A DNA stretch of 64,000 nucleotides from Roseivirga echinicomitans (GTDB lineage Bacteria > Bacteroidota > Bacteroidia > Cytophagales > Cyclobacteriaceae), in contig NZ_LRDB01000050.1 in NCBI RefSeq assembly GCF_001592935.1, positions 636,663-700,662 on the forward strand. The letters run 5' to 3'. The position numbers and the translations under genes are program-made. The notes beneath the pieces are model-generated. The model was not told the origin of the DNA. It did not search any database and was given only the letters and a program-made list of their open reading frames with translations. Of this stretch, positions 1 to 8,250 are shown one piece after another. Each line of letters opens with the position of its first letter. Position 1 is the stretch's first letter.

Positions 1-414
1 ACCGCAGGTGGTGTTAAAGTTATTCGTCATGTGGTGTTGTTCAAAAATTCTTTTCTAGAACTGAAAAGACAACTCCACCCCTCTGCCGTAATTCCTGTTA
101 GGATAAGTGGAAAAGCTATTGATCAAGGAGTCGTTTCCAATGTACTCGCTTTTATAATGATTTATATCTTGGTCATGATTGTAGGAGTAATCTTGCTTTC
201 TACCATGAACATAGATTTTGACACTGCCTTTGGAGCCGTGGCCACCACCCTAGGTAATGTTGGACCCGGAATTGGAAATGTTGGGCCTTTGGATAATTTC
301 TATAACATACCTGCACCAGGCAAATGGCTGCTCTCTTTCTTAATGCTTCTGGGCAGATTAGAGTTATTTACAGTGCTTATGTTGCTTTCTCCTTATTTCT
401 GGAAGAAAAATTAA
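1..414 (+). CDS. trkH: TrkH-family potassium uptake protein, C-terminal fragment
   Basis: This is the 3' end of a gene that begins left of the window. The reading frame is open from base 1 and starts with TAGGVKVIR, the selectivity-filter loop and following segment typical of the last repeat of TrkH/KtrB potassium channels. After it come two hydrophobic segments (about 'VLAFIMIYILVMIVGVILL' and the 'GKWLLSFLMLLGRLELFTVL' helix) and a glycine-rich pore loop with GNVGPGIGNVG, as in TrkH. The protein would pump or conduct K+ across the inner membrane together with a TrkA-type regulator, which would have to lie upstream. The stop codon overlaps the end of the convergent gene on the other strand by 4 bases. 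The family call is firm; the exact subtype cannot be judged from the fragment. Confidence 0.88.
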   Translation, partial: TAGGVKVIRHVVLFKNSFLELKRQLHPSAVIPVRISGKAIDQGVVSNVLAFIMIYILVMIVGVILLSTMNIDFDTAFGAVATTLGNVGPGIGNVGPLDNFYNIPAPGKWLLSFLMLLGRLELFTVLMLLSPYFWKKN

Positions 415-644
415 AATAACTTACCTAATACTGATTTCTTTTTTTCCGCTTTAAAACCGGCCTGTTGTACCGCTTGAATAACTAGGTCAGAATCGATGTT
501 TTCGGCCTTCACTGTCAATAGCCTGTCTTTACTACTCAAGTCCACCGACCATTCAGACACTTCTTTTAGCTCATTTAAAAAGGGAGTAACAGTAGAAAGA
601 CACATCCCACAATTAATATTGGTTTTATATACGGCTTTTTTCAT
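411..644 (-). CDS. Heavy-metal-associated (HMA) domain protein
   Basis: A 77-residue protein consisting of little more than one HMA ferredoxin-like fold. The metal-binding CxxC is in NCGMC at about residues 11-15, in the loop after the first beta strand where CopZ/Atx1-type chaperones bind Cu(I) or similar soft metals. The rest follows the expected beta-alpha-beta pattern (WSVDLSSKDRLLTV, then a helix with VIQAVQQAGF). It probably acts in the cytoplasm as a metal chaperone. No partner P-type ATPase is visible in the window; the gene is convergent with trkH and stands alone. Its start lies 67 bases from the divergent helicase gene, so the two may share a promoter region. Confidence 0.8.
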   Translation of the reverse strand: MKKAVYKTNINCGMCLSTVTPFLNELKEVSEWSVDLSSKDRLLTVKAENIDSDLVIQAVQQAGFKAEKKKSVLGKLF

Positions 645-710
645 TTAATTTTCACTCTAAATTGTAACAGGCTTAGGCAATTCCTTAAGCCTCATAAAGA
701 TAAATCACAC

Positions 711-1925
711 TTGACATTTAAAGAACTTAATCTCCACGAAAGTGTATTGGAAGGTTTAGACGCCATGGGTTTTGAGACCCCAACCCCAATCCAAGAACAA
801 GCTATCCCAGTAATTATTGAAAACAAAGATTTAATTGCTGTTGCCCAAACAGGTACTGGAAAAACCGCTGCTTTCTTGCTTCCAATCTTACATAAAATCT
901 GTTCAAATGATATTCCTGATGGACAAATAAACACATTAATCATTTGTCCTACGCGAGAACTTGCTGTCCAAATTGACCAACAGTTAGAAGGCCTGGGGTA
1001 CTTTACTCCTGCCACTTCATTGCCCATTTATGGTGGTGGTGATGGTGATGGATTTTCAAGAGAAAAGAAAGCATTGACTACTGGGGCTCACATTATCGTG
1101 GGGACACCGGGGAAACTTATTTCTCACCTCAACTTGGGTTATGCTAAAATTGACCATTTAGAACATCTTATTCTGGATGAAGCCGATCGTATGTTAGACA
1201 TGGGTTTTTATGAAGACCTAATGCGCATCATTGGTTTCTTACCTAAAAATCGACAGAACCTTATGTTTTCGGCCACTATGCCTCCGAAAATCAGAAAGCT
1301 GGCCAAGGACATTCTGCAAGATCCGCATGAAATTAGTATCGCTATTTCTAAGCCAGCCGAAAAGGTGGTTCAGGTGGCTTTCAATACATATAACAACCAA
1401 AAGATTGGCCTCGTAAAGCATTTGCTTCGATTCAATGACATCCCAAGCTTGGTGATTTTTGCTTCGACAAAAATTAAGGTGAAGGAACTCACTAGAGAAT
1501 TACAGCGTGAAAAGATGAACGCCAAACCCATCTCTTCAGACTTAGAGCAAAAAGACAGGGAAGATATTCTTCGTGAATTTAAAAGTAGAAAGCTTCAGAT
1601 TTTGGTAGCCACCGATGTAATCTCTAGAGGTATTGACATCGACAATATCGACATGGTGATTAACTATGATGTACCCAACGATGCGGAAGATTACATCCAC
1701 CGTATTGGCCGTACGGCTAGGGCTTCTTCTGAAGGCGAAGCAGTCACTTTCATTAACGAAGAAGACCAATTCAAATTCTCTAAAATTGAAGAGCTCTTAG
1801 GTAGCCCTGTTCGTAAAATAGCTTTGCCTGAATTTTTAGGGGAAGCACCTGTTTATGACCCTATCAAAAATAAAGGCAAAGGGAAACGTTCATTCGGTAA
1901 TAAAAAAGGATTTAAAAGGAGGTAG
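711..1925 (+). CDS. DEAD-box ATP-dependent RNA helicase (RhlE-like)
   Basis: Cytoplasmic RNA helicase of 404 residues. All core motifs are readable in order: Q motif (GFETPTPIQEQAIP), Walker A/motif I (AQTGTGKT), Ia (PTRELAVQ), TPGKL, motif II (DEADRMLDMGF), motif III (SAT), then the second RecA domain with ATDVISRGIDI (V) and HRIGRTAR (VI). The tail is short, lysine/arginine rich and glycine containing (KGKGKRSFGNKKGFKRR), as in RhlE-type helicases that bind RNA non-specifically. No in-frame ATG exists upstream; the start is taken as TTG at 711 because it gives TFKELNLHESVLEGL, the expected family N terminus. A role in ribosome assembly or mRNA turnover is family knowledge, not shown here. 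Its stop codon lies inside a terminator-like hairpin. Confidence 0.92.
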   Translation: MTFKELNLHESVLEGLDAMGFETPTPIQEQAIPVIIENKDLIAVAQTGTGKTAAFLLPILHKICSNDIPDGQINTLIICPTRELAVQIDQQLEGLGYFTPATSLPIYGGGDGDGFSREKKALTTGAHIIVGTPGKLISHLNLGYAKIDHLEHLILDEADRMLDMGFYEDLMRIIGFLPKNRQNLMFSATMPPKIRKLAKDILQDPHEISIAISKPAEKVVQVAFNTYNNQKIGLVKHLLRFNDIPSLVIFASTKIKVKELTRELQREKMNAKPISSDLEQKDREDILREFKSRKLQILVATDVISRGIDIDNIDMVINYDVPNDAEDYIHRIGRTARASSEGEAVTFINEEDQFKFSKIEELLGSPVRKIALPEFLGEAPVYDPIKNKGKGKRSFGNKKGFKRR

Positions 1926-1940
1926 TACAAAACCTCCTTT
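1915..1940. terminator. Terminator-like hairpin spanning helicase stop codon
   Basis: A 9-bp perfect stem (AAAGGAGGT at 1915-1923, ACCTCCTTT at 1932-1940) with an 8-base loop. The TAG stop codon of the helicase at 1923-1925 is in it. It sits between two convergent genes and has short A and T flanks, so it could serve both directions. Confidence 0.6.
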
Positions 1941-1948
1941 CAATTTAA

Positions 1949-4414
1949 TCATTCATACCTCAACGAATCTACTGGATTAAGTCGCACTGATTTCATGGTT
2001 TGAAAGCTTACAGTAATCAGTGCGATTCCTATGATGAGCACCGTAGCGAACACAAAAACTAACAGGTTGATGCTGGTGTGATATTCAAACCCTTGGAGCC
2101 AACTGTCCATCGCTAAATAGATTAACGGCCAAGCGATTACACTTGAAATCAGAATAAGCACGACAAACTCCTTCGATAAAAGTAAGAACAAGCCTGGTAC
2201 TGATGCTCCAAGTACTTTTCTCACGCCTATCTCCTTGGTTCTTTTCATAGTGGTAAAAGCAGAAAGCCCGAAAAGCCCCATGCAACCAATAAAAATGGCT
2301 AAAACTGCAAAAACGGAGAAGAGTGATTGAAACTGATCTTCTGATTTATATTGTTGGTTGAAGAATTCATCTAGGAAGAAATATTCAAATGGATTTCCGG
2401 GGAAAGTACTTCCCCATTGACTTTCAATAACGGCTAAAGCGGACGAAACATTTTGCTCTTGAACTTTAATTAAAAAATATTCGGCCCAAAAAGGGTTTAG
2501 AATAAATACGGAAGGAATTGCTTTCTCTCGCAACGATTCATGATTATAATCTTCCACCACTCCAATAACCAAAGCTGTTGCCCCAAAATTCTCTGCTACA
2601 ATGGCCTGTCCAATAATATCCTCAGGGTTTTCATAACCGAGCTGCCTTAAAGCAGATCTCGAAACCAAAGCTGCCGTATCTAAATCATTAGGAAAATCTC
2701 TAGAAAAGTCCCTGCCAGCAATTACTTCCATCCCCATAGTTTGGATAAACTCATAATCCGCCCCTACATAATTAAGTGGGAAAGTTTGCCCAGCAGGTTG
2801 ATTATAAGCCCGGACATCTGCCTTAAATCGAATTTTCTTTCCAGGAACAATACCGCTAGTGGTGATCTCTTTAATGTTTGAATTTGACCTTAACTCGTTG
2901 CTAAAGGCGGCAACTTGTTGATTTCTTAACTCTGGGTCAGCATTTGAAATTGCGGGTCGTTCCAAGACAACAATCTGATCCATTTCAAAACCCAATTCCG
3001 CATTTTTAACATATTGCATTTGCCTGTACACCGTAAAAGTGCCTATGATCAGAGCTGTTGAAGCGGCAAACTGAAAAACCACCAATGCCTTTCTAAGTAC
3101 AACCCCAGTTCCAGAGTTCCTAAACTTCCCAGTTAAAGTACTTACTGGCTTGAAGGAAGACAGCACCAAGGCTGGATATACACCCGAAGCAAATGAACCG
3201 ATAAGAAAAGCAGCCAATAACGACCAAAGAATCGTCCCGTTTTGCCAAATTTTTACGTCTTCTGGAATACCGCTTAAGCTATGGAAACTGGGTAAAGTCA
3301 AGGCGATAATGACGACAGCAAGGATTACAGCCAAGAGGTTAATTACAAAGGACTCGAACATAAACTGACGAATCAATTGACTTCGAAGAGAGCCCAGTAC
3401 TTTTCTAATCCCTACTTCTTTGGCCCTGTCTAAAGATCTAGAAGTAGCCAAATTGATGTAGTTTACCCAAGCAATTAAAATAATAAAGGTGGCAATAATG
3501 GAAAGATAAACAATGGGCTCTCCGCTTCCGTTCAGCTCTGCTTCATCACCCAAATGAGAGTCCAAATGAATTCTTTGGAGCGGCTGCAAAGCAAAAACGT
3601 TGCCTCCTCCATTCTCCTTTAATTCGGGTTTATACTTATCTATCATTTGAGGGAATTTAGCTTCCAAAGCACTTATATTGGTTCCCCGTGCTACTTTGAT
3701 GTAAGTATAAAAATCCTTCCTTCCCCAACCCGTTTTATATCTTGTCATGGCTCCTTCAAAACGTCCGTAAAGGGTAGCGGTAGAAATTAGGACATCGTAT
3801 TTCAAGTGCGTATTGGAAGGTAAATCCTTATAAACACCAGTGACAATGCAGTTTTCATCATTGTAATCATCGTCTTTTAATCTCAAATGCTTTCCCATTG
3901 GATCCTTATCCCCAAAGTACTTCTTTGCTGTGCTTTCAGAGATCACAATTGAAAAAGGTTCTTCCAAAGCTGTTTTGGCATCACCTAGCACCATTTGATT
4001 TGAAAACATAGACAGGAAACTTGGGCTGGCATAAAGGAATTTCCTCTGCTTGAATTTAATAGGCTGACCTTGCCCTTCTTCATAGGTTATTACCACATTA
4101 TTCTTGTAGCCCATATTGTATAAATGTGCCCATTCAACCACTTCAGGGAATTCTTGCACCATAGCTGGACCTACTCCTGGGTAATTTTCGGCACTATTAA
4201 ATACTTCTTCATTGTTCTGAAAAATATCTAAACTCACCCTATATATATTCTCAGAATCCTTTTGAAAGTTATCGTAGCTAAGTTCAAAAGTGACGTAGTG
4301 AAGAATCAGTAATGCACCTGCCAAACCAATGGCGAGACCAGAGATGTTAATAAAGGCATAGGTCTTATTTTTCATAAGTGACCTAATTGTAATTTTGATG
4401 TAGTTTTTGAGCAT
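1949..4414 (-). CDS. FtsX-like ABC transporter permease (MacB-type core)
   Basis: An 821-residue membrane protein of the MacB/FtsX permease superfamily. An N-terminal helix (about residues 20-40, AFINISGLAIGLAGALLIL) is followed by a large periplasmic MacB-core domain with 'FLSMFSNQMVLGDAKTAL' and 'IVISESTAKKYFG', then FtsX helices. Both FtsX cassettes show the expected 'EVGIRKVLGS' and 'EIGVRKVLGAS' motifs, at about residues 337 and 710, so it is a two-repeat permease as is usual in Bacteroidota. These proteins couple ATP hydrolysis by a separate ATPase to mechanical work across the inner membrane. No ATPase or membrane-fusion partner lies next to it. It diverges from a paralogue at 4651; the two genes share a 236-base region. 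Substrate unknown. Confidence 0.9.
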   Translation of the reverse strand: MLKNYIKITIRSLMKNKTYAFINISGLAIGLAGALLILHYVTFELSYDNFQKDSENIYRVSLDIFQNNEEVFNSAENYPGVGPAMVQEFPEVVEWAHLYNMGYKNNVVITYEEGQGQPIKFKQRKFLYASPSFLSMFSNQMVLGDAKTALEEPFSIVISESTAKKYFGDKDPMGKHLRLKDDDYNDENCIVTGVYKDLPSNTHLKYDVLISTATLYGRFEGAMTRYKTGWGRKDFYTYIKVARGTNISALEAKFPQMIDKYKPELKENGGGNVFALQPLQRIHLDSHLGDEAELNGSGEPIVYLSIIATFIILIAWVNYINLATSRSLDRAKEVGIRKVLGSLRSQLIRQFMFESFVINLLAVILAVVIIALTLPSFHSLSGIPEDVKIWQNGTILWSLLAAFLIGSFASGVYPALVLSSFKPVSTLTGKFRNSGTGVVLRKALVVFQFAASTALIIGTFTVYRQMQYVKNAELGFEMDQIVVLERPAISNADPELRNQQVAAFSNELRSNSNIKEITTSGIVPGKKIRFKADVRAYNQPAGQTFPLNYVGADYEFIQTMGMEVIAGRDFSRDFPNDLDTAALVSRSALRQLGYENPEDIIGQAIVAENFGATALVIGVVEDYNHESLREKAIPSVFILNPFWAEYFLIKVQEQNVSSALAVIESQWGSTFPGNPFEYFFLDEFFNQQYKSEDQFQSLFSVFAVLAIFIGCMGLFGLSAFTTMKRTKEIGVRKVLGASVPGLFLLLSKEFVVLILISSVIAWPLIYLAMDSWLQGFEYHTSINLLVFVFATVLIIGIALITVSFQTMKSVRLNPVDSLRYE

Positions 4415-4650
4415 AATAACGACCGTTAGTAAGTAAGACTTATAGAAAAGTAAATCGTTACATCTCGTTTAGAAATCAATCAAAATTGTACGGATACGTT
4501 CACAATCAAGTTCGTTAGCGAACAACAAATAGCTCCCCCTCCTTTAACCAACTCTATAAACCATTGATTAACAAAATCTTACAGATACATTAAGGATTTG
4601 GCACCTTTAGTGGTAGAAATCCTTTTGTTAATCAGCTCTAAACCACCCCT

Positions 4651-7113
4651 ATGCAGAACTTTTCCTATGCCATAAGAGTATTACTCCGAAATAAATTTTA
4701 TTCATTTCTAAACATCTTTGGCTTGGCGGTTGGCTTGGCTGTGGCTATTATCATTCTTCTCTATGTTCAAAACGACATGAGTTTTGATAAGCATCACGAA
4801 AAGTACGATCAGATTTATAGGGTTGAATCTAAGTTCAGAATCCCTCCTAAGGATGATGAGTTTGCATTAAGCTCATTTGTGATCGCTGAAATGATGAAGG
4901 AGGAATATCCTGAAATTCAAAACTTCGCAAGGTTTATGGGCGCTGGACGACAGTTGTTCAGAATTGGGGATAAAAACATTTACCAAGACAACCTGTACTT
5001 CGCTGACTCTTCCACATTCAGCATGTTTACTCATGAATTCATTGAAGGAAACCCTAAAACTGCTTTAGTTGAACCTAGAAGTATTGTTTTAACAGAGACC
5101 GCGGCTAAGCGTATTTTCGGCAATGCTGATGCAATGGGACAGCTTATAGAAACAGATGCCAACAACATTAAGGTAACGGGTATTATTAAGGATTTACCTG
5201 ATAACGTGCACCTTACCTTTGAGGGTCTAATTTCTATGACTACCATTACTTCAGGCCAGCCAGTACCTACCAGTGATCAAAAGGCAGGTCAGCTTTGGAA
5301 TGTGTCATTGTATTCCTATGTAATGCTTCCCAAGAACTATGATGTAAAGGATATCTATAACAAGTTTCCAGACTTTTTCGAAAAATACATGAAGCCTTTG
5401 GTGCTACAAGCAGGACTAGGTGACGCTGGTTTTAGCCCACGATTGATGCCTTTGGCGGATATTCACTTTAATTCTAAAGTACAATATGATTTACCCACTG
5501 GTAACCTAACCTACACCAGGGCCTTTACTGCCATTGGTATTTTCATCCTTCTTTTGGCCAGTATTAACTATATGAATTTGGCTACCGCGAGAGCCACCAA
5601 CAGATCTAAAGAAGTAGGGGTCCGAAAAGTACTTGGTTCAAGTAGAGGAAAGTTACGAGGGCAATTCCTAAGTGAATCAGTGATCATTACATTCTTCTCG
5701 TTGATGCTCGCCATACTCATTGTTAATATTTTAATTCATGGCACAAACTTAAACACCCTTTTAGGAAAGGACCTTCAACTCAATTTCTTTGACAATCCAT
5801 TGCTCCTATTTGGTTCGCTAAGTGTTGCTGTAATTATTGGGCTTTTTTCAGGCATTTACCCCGCATTTTATTTATCCGCCATTTCAGTATTGGTGGCCAT
5901 GAAAGGCAGCGTCAAGTCGGGTCCAAAAAGTGTTTTCCTCAGAAAAGTATTGGTCGCGTTTCAGTTCTTTATCTCCATTGCCGTAGTGATTACTACCCTA
6001 TTGATGAACAATCAAATTGACTTTTTAAGAAACAAAGATTTGGGTTTTAATAAAGACAATGTGGTGCTAATTCCATTGCAAGACACCTCTATCGTTAATA
6101 GAATGGAATTCATTAAAGCAGAATTAACGCAGAACCCTAATATTGTTGGTGTTACAGATGCCTTTGGAGTTGGCCGTGGTGGTGGAAATGTAGGGAACAG
6201 TCTTCTTGGCGCTGGCAGACGTTTATTGAGTATTAGCGACAATGAGTCTAACATTACTCAGGACACCTACAATGTGCTTACCGTTGGGAAAGACTATTTT
6301 AAAACAATGGACATTGAAATTGTTGAGGGCAGAGATTTTGACGAAAACATGCCTACAGATATCACGCAAGGGGTAATCGTCAATCAGGCGGTTGTAGACT
6401 TGATGGGCTGGACTGATCCTATTGGCCAAACAGTATCACCTATTGGATTACCAGAACCAACGAAGGTTATTGGTGTAGTTAAAGATTTTAATGCGTTTTC
6501 GCTGCATGTAAAAGTAGAACCTACTGCTATTTATAGATATCAATTGCAAAATGCCGGTGCCCAAGGATTGCCTACATTAATGGTGCATGTAAGTGAAGGG
6601 GCCGTTGGTCCAACGGTGAAATTCTTAGAAAGTAAGTTTTCTGAATTGGACCCCAACCACCCTTTTGAATATGAATTCTTAGACCAACAAGCCGAAGCGC
6701 TTTACCGTGGAGATCAAAGACAAAACAAGCTTACAGGCATACTTTCATACATCTGTATTTTAATCTCTTGCTTGGGTTTATTGGGTTTATCTTCTTTTAC
6801 CACTGCCACCAGAATAAAAGAAATTGGTGTGAGAAAAGTGTTGGGAGCCACCGTTCCGCAATTGGTATTCATGATTTTCAAAGATATTATGATTCTAGTG
6901 CTGATTGGCTTCGTTTTGGCGGCCCCTGCTGCCTACTGGCTCATTAATGATTGGTTAGATGTATTTGCCTACAGAATGAATTTGCAGGAAGTCATATTGC
7001 TTGCAGCGGGTATGTCGGGAGTGTTGGCTCTAGTTATTTCCTTCTTAACGGTCAGTTTCCATTCGCTAAAAGCTGCAAATCAAAACCCAGTAAAGGCACT
7101 TCGGTACGAATAA
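4651..7113 (+). CDS. FtsX-like ABC transporter permease (MacB-type core), paralogue
   Basis: An 820-residue protein almost the same length as its divergent neighbour and with the same architecture: N-terminal helix (FYSFLNIFGLAVGLAVAIIILL), periplasmic MacB core ('FSMFTHEFIEGNPKTALVEPRSIVLTETAAKRIFG'-like region at about residues 125-160), then two FtsX modules marked by 'EVGVRKVLGSS' and 'EIGVRKVLGAT'. It ends in 'NPVKALRYE', matching 'NPVDSLRYE' of the neighbour, so the pair came from duplication. The two sequences have diverged strongly, so this was not recent. No ATPase gene is adjacent. It probably works in the inner membrane in export or envelope remodelling. A clear terminator follows. 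Confidence 0.9.
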   Translation: MQNFSYAIRVLLRNKFYSFLNIFGLAVGLAVAIIILLYVQNDMSFDKHHEKYDQIYRVESKFRIPPKDDEFALSSFVIAEMMKEEYPEIQNFARFMGAGRQLFRIGDKNIYQDNLYFADSSTFSMFTHEFIEGNPKTALVEPRSIVLTETAAKRIFGNADAMGQLIETDANNIKVTGIIKDLPDNVHLTFEGLISMTTITSGQPVPTSDQKAGQLWNVSLYSYVMLPKNYDVKDIYNKFPDFFEKYMKPLVLQAGLGDAGFSPRLMPLADIHFNSKVQYDLPTGNLTYTRAFTAIGIFILLLASINYMNLATARATNRSKEVGVRKVLGSSRGKLRGQFLSESVIITFFSLMLAILIVNILIHGTNLNTLLGKDLQLNFFDNPLLLFGSLSVAVIIGLFSGIYPAFYLSAISVLVAMKGSVKSGPKSVFLRKVLVAFQFFISIAVVITTLLMNNQIDFLRNKDLGFNKDNVVLIPLQDTSIVNRMEFIKAELTQNPNIVGVTDAFGVGRGGGNVGNSLLGAGRRLLSISDNESNITQDTYNVLTVGKDYFKTMDIEIVEGRDFDENMPTDITQGVIVNQAVVDLMGWTDPIGQTVSPIGLPEPTKVIGVVKDFNAFSLHVKVEPTAIYRYQLQNAGAQGLPTLMVHVSEGAVGPTVKFLESKFSELDPNHPFEYEFLDQQAEALYRGDQRQNKLTGILSYICILISCLGLLGLSSFTTATRIKEIGVRKVLGATVPQLVFMIFKDIMILVLIGFVLAAPAAYWLINDWLDVFAYRMNLQEVILLAAGMSGVLALVISFLTVSFHSLKAANQNPVKALRYE

Positions 7114-7136
7114 AAATTTCAAACTCAATTCAAATG

Positions 7137-7166
7137 AAAAGCAACCTCGAATGGGGTTGCTTTTTT
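7137..7166 (+). terminator. Rho-independent terminator after FtsX permease
   Basis: Stem GCAACC/GGTTGC, extended by the A run at 7137-7140 pairing with the T run, and six Ts at 7161-7166. It lies 24 bases after the permease stop codon. Confidence 0.85.
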
Positions 7167-7188
7167 GCTTTTTAGAATGGAAGTTATT

Positions 7189-8052
7189 TTAGCCTAATCT
7201 TTTGAAAACGGATTCTTTATAAAACTCTCCGATTGGGATTTCATCTAACCCTATTTCAATGTCCTTTTTGGTGAAAGCATAAAGTTAACGGGGTGTACCC
7301 CTCTACCAGTGACTTCACCAATAACGGTAACACGTTTTTGGGCTTGTAAATCATACGTAAACCCCTCGGCAGCAGAAAAAGTACGACTGTTGGTTAGAAT
7401 ATATAAAGGAACATCGAGCCTTTGTTTTCCTTTTACTGGAATCGTAGCATAGAAATCTGTATGGTCTTTCCTTCTTTCATACACTAAAGTGAGTGGAATG
7501 TTAGTAGGTGAAAAATAGCTACTCAACCAAGTCCCTACTGGGCCATTTCCTCCTCCGTTCCACCTTAAATCCACGATAATAGCATCGGCAGTAGAAATAA
7601 ACTCCATGAGTGGGGCTACTTTAACCGTGTCTTCCACCCTAAAGCCTTACAACTGAAAATAGGCCACGTTTCCTTCATAGAAATTCACTTCACCGAAGCC
7701 TCCATTCTAAACCTAACCAAGTTTTGTAAGTGTCAGTCAAATGATGTACGCTCTGGCCGAGGCCCTGCATTTCTAGGACGTGGTGGGGCTACGTTCAGAT
7801 GTCTGTCTTTTGTGATTCTCTGCATTTCCTGTCCCAAGGCCTTGGCAAGCTCCCCTTCTGTTATAAATGTATCGAAGAACTTTTCAGCCATGAGCTTATC
7901 TAAATGTGAATTCACTTCGTGGGCCTTGATAAAAATACATAGTTCTCGACCATGAGTTTTTGCATCTGTTTTATGACCTCATCATTGGTTTGAGCGAAAA
8001 TTACAGCAGGAGCAAAAAAGAGTATGAAAATTAATTTATGTCGTTTGTTCAT
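7189..8052 (-). pseudogene. Decayed S41-family (C-terminal processing) peptidase
   Basis: On the minus strand an ATG at 8052 opens a signal peptide (MNKRHKLIFILFFAPAVIFAQ) and the S41 N-terminal helix (VIKQMQKLMVENYVF), then the frame is broken in a T run near 7935. The next frame carries on with IKAHEVNSHLDKLMAEKF down to a stop at 7733. A third piece reads NGGFGEVNFYEGNVAYFQL, an in-frame TAA at 7647-7649, then GFRVEDTVKV and the catalytic-core segments IIVDLRWNGGG and ILTNSRTFSAAEGF, where the second serine is in the place of the S41 nucleophile. The C terminus is also frame-disrupted (a last piece, EIGLDEIPIGEF, ends at 7189). At least two frameshifts plus one nonsense codon rule out a single sequencing error. 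The original product would have been a secreted or periplasmic serine protease. Confidence 0.85.
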
Positions 8053-8160
8053 CTAGATTTGAGTTCTTGTTTATGACTCAACTTACTACCAAAAGAAAAG
8101 CGAAATTCAGAACAGCGACATACAAGAGGTTTAGGCCTACAGACAGGCAGTAATAACTAT

Positions 8161-8197
8161 AAAAAGAAATAGCACCGAAGAACCCTCGGTGCTATTT
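8161..8197 (-). terminator. Terminator of the BNR-repeat protein gene
   Basis: A 12-bp perfect stem (AAATAGCACCGA at 8168-8179, TCGGTGCTATTT at 8186-8197) followed on the minus strand by a T-rich run (8161-8165). It lies about 50 bases past the stop of the leftward gene at 8251. Confidence 0.85.
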
Positions 8198-8250
8198 GAC
8201 TAATATTACGCTATAAATAAGACATGCCTATTTATAAAATTGAATTATTA

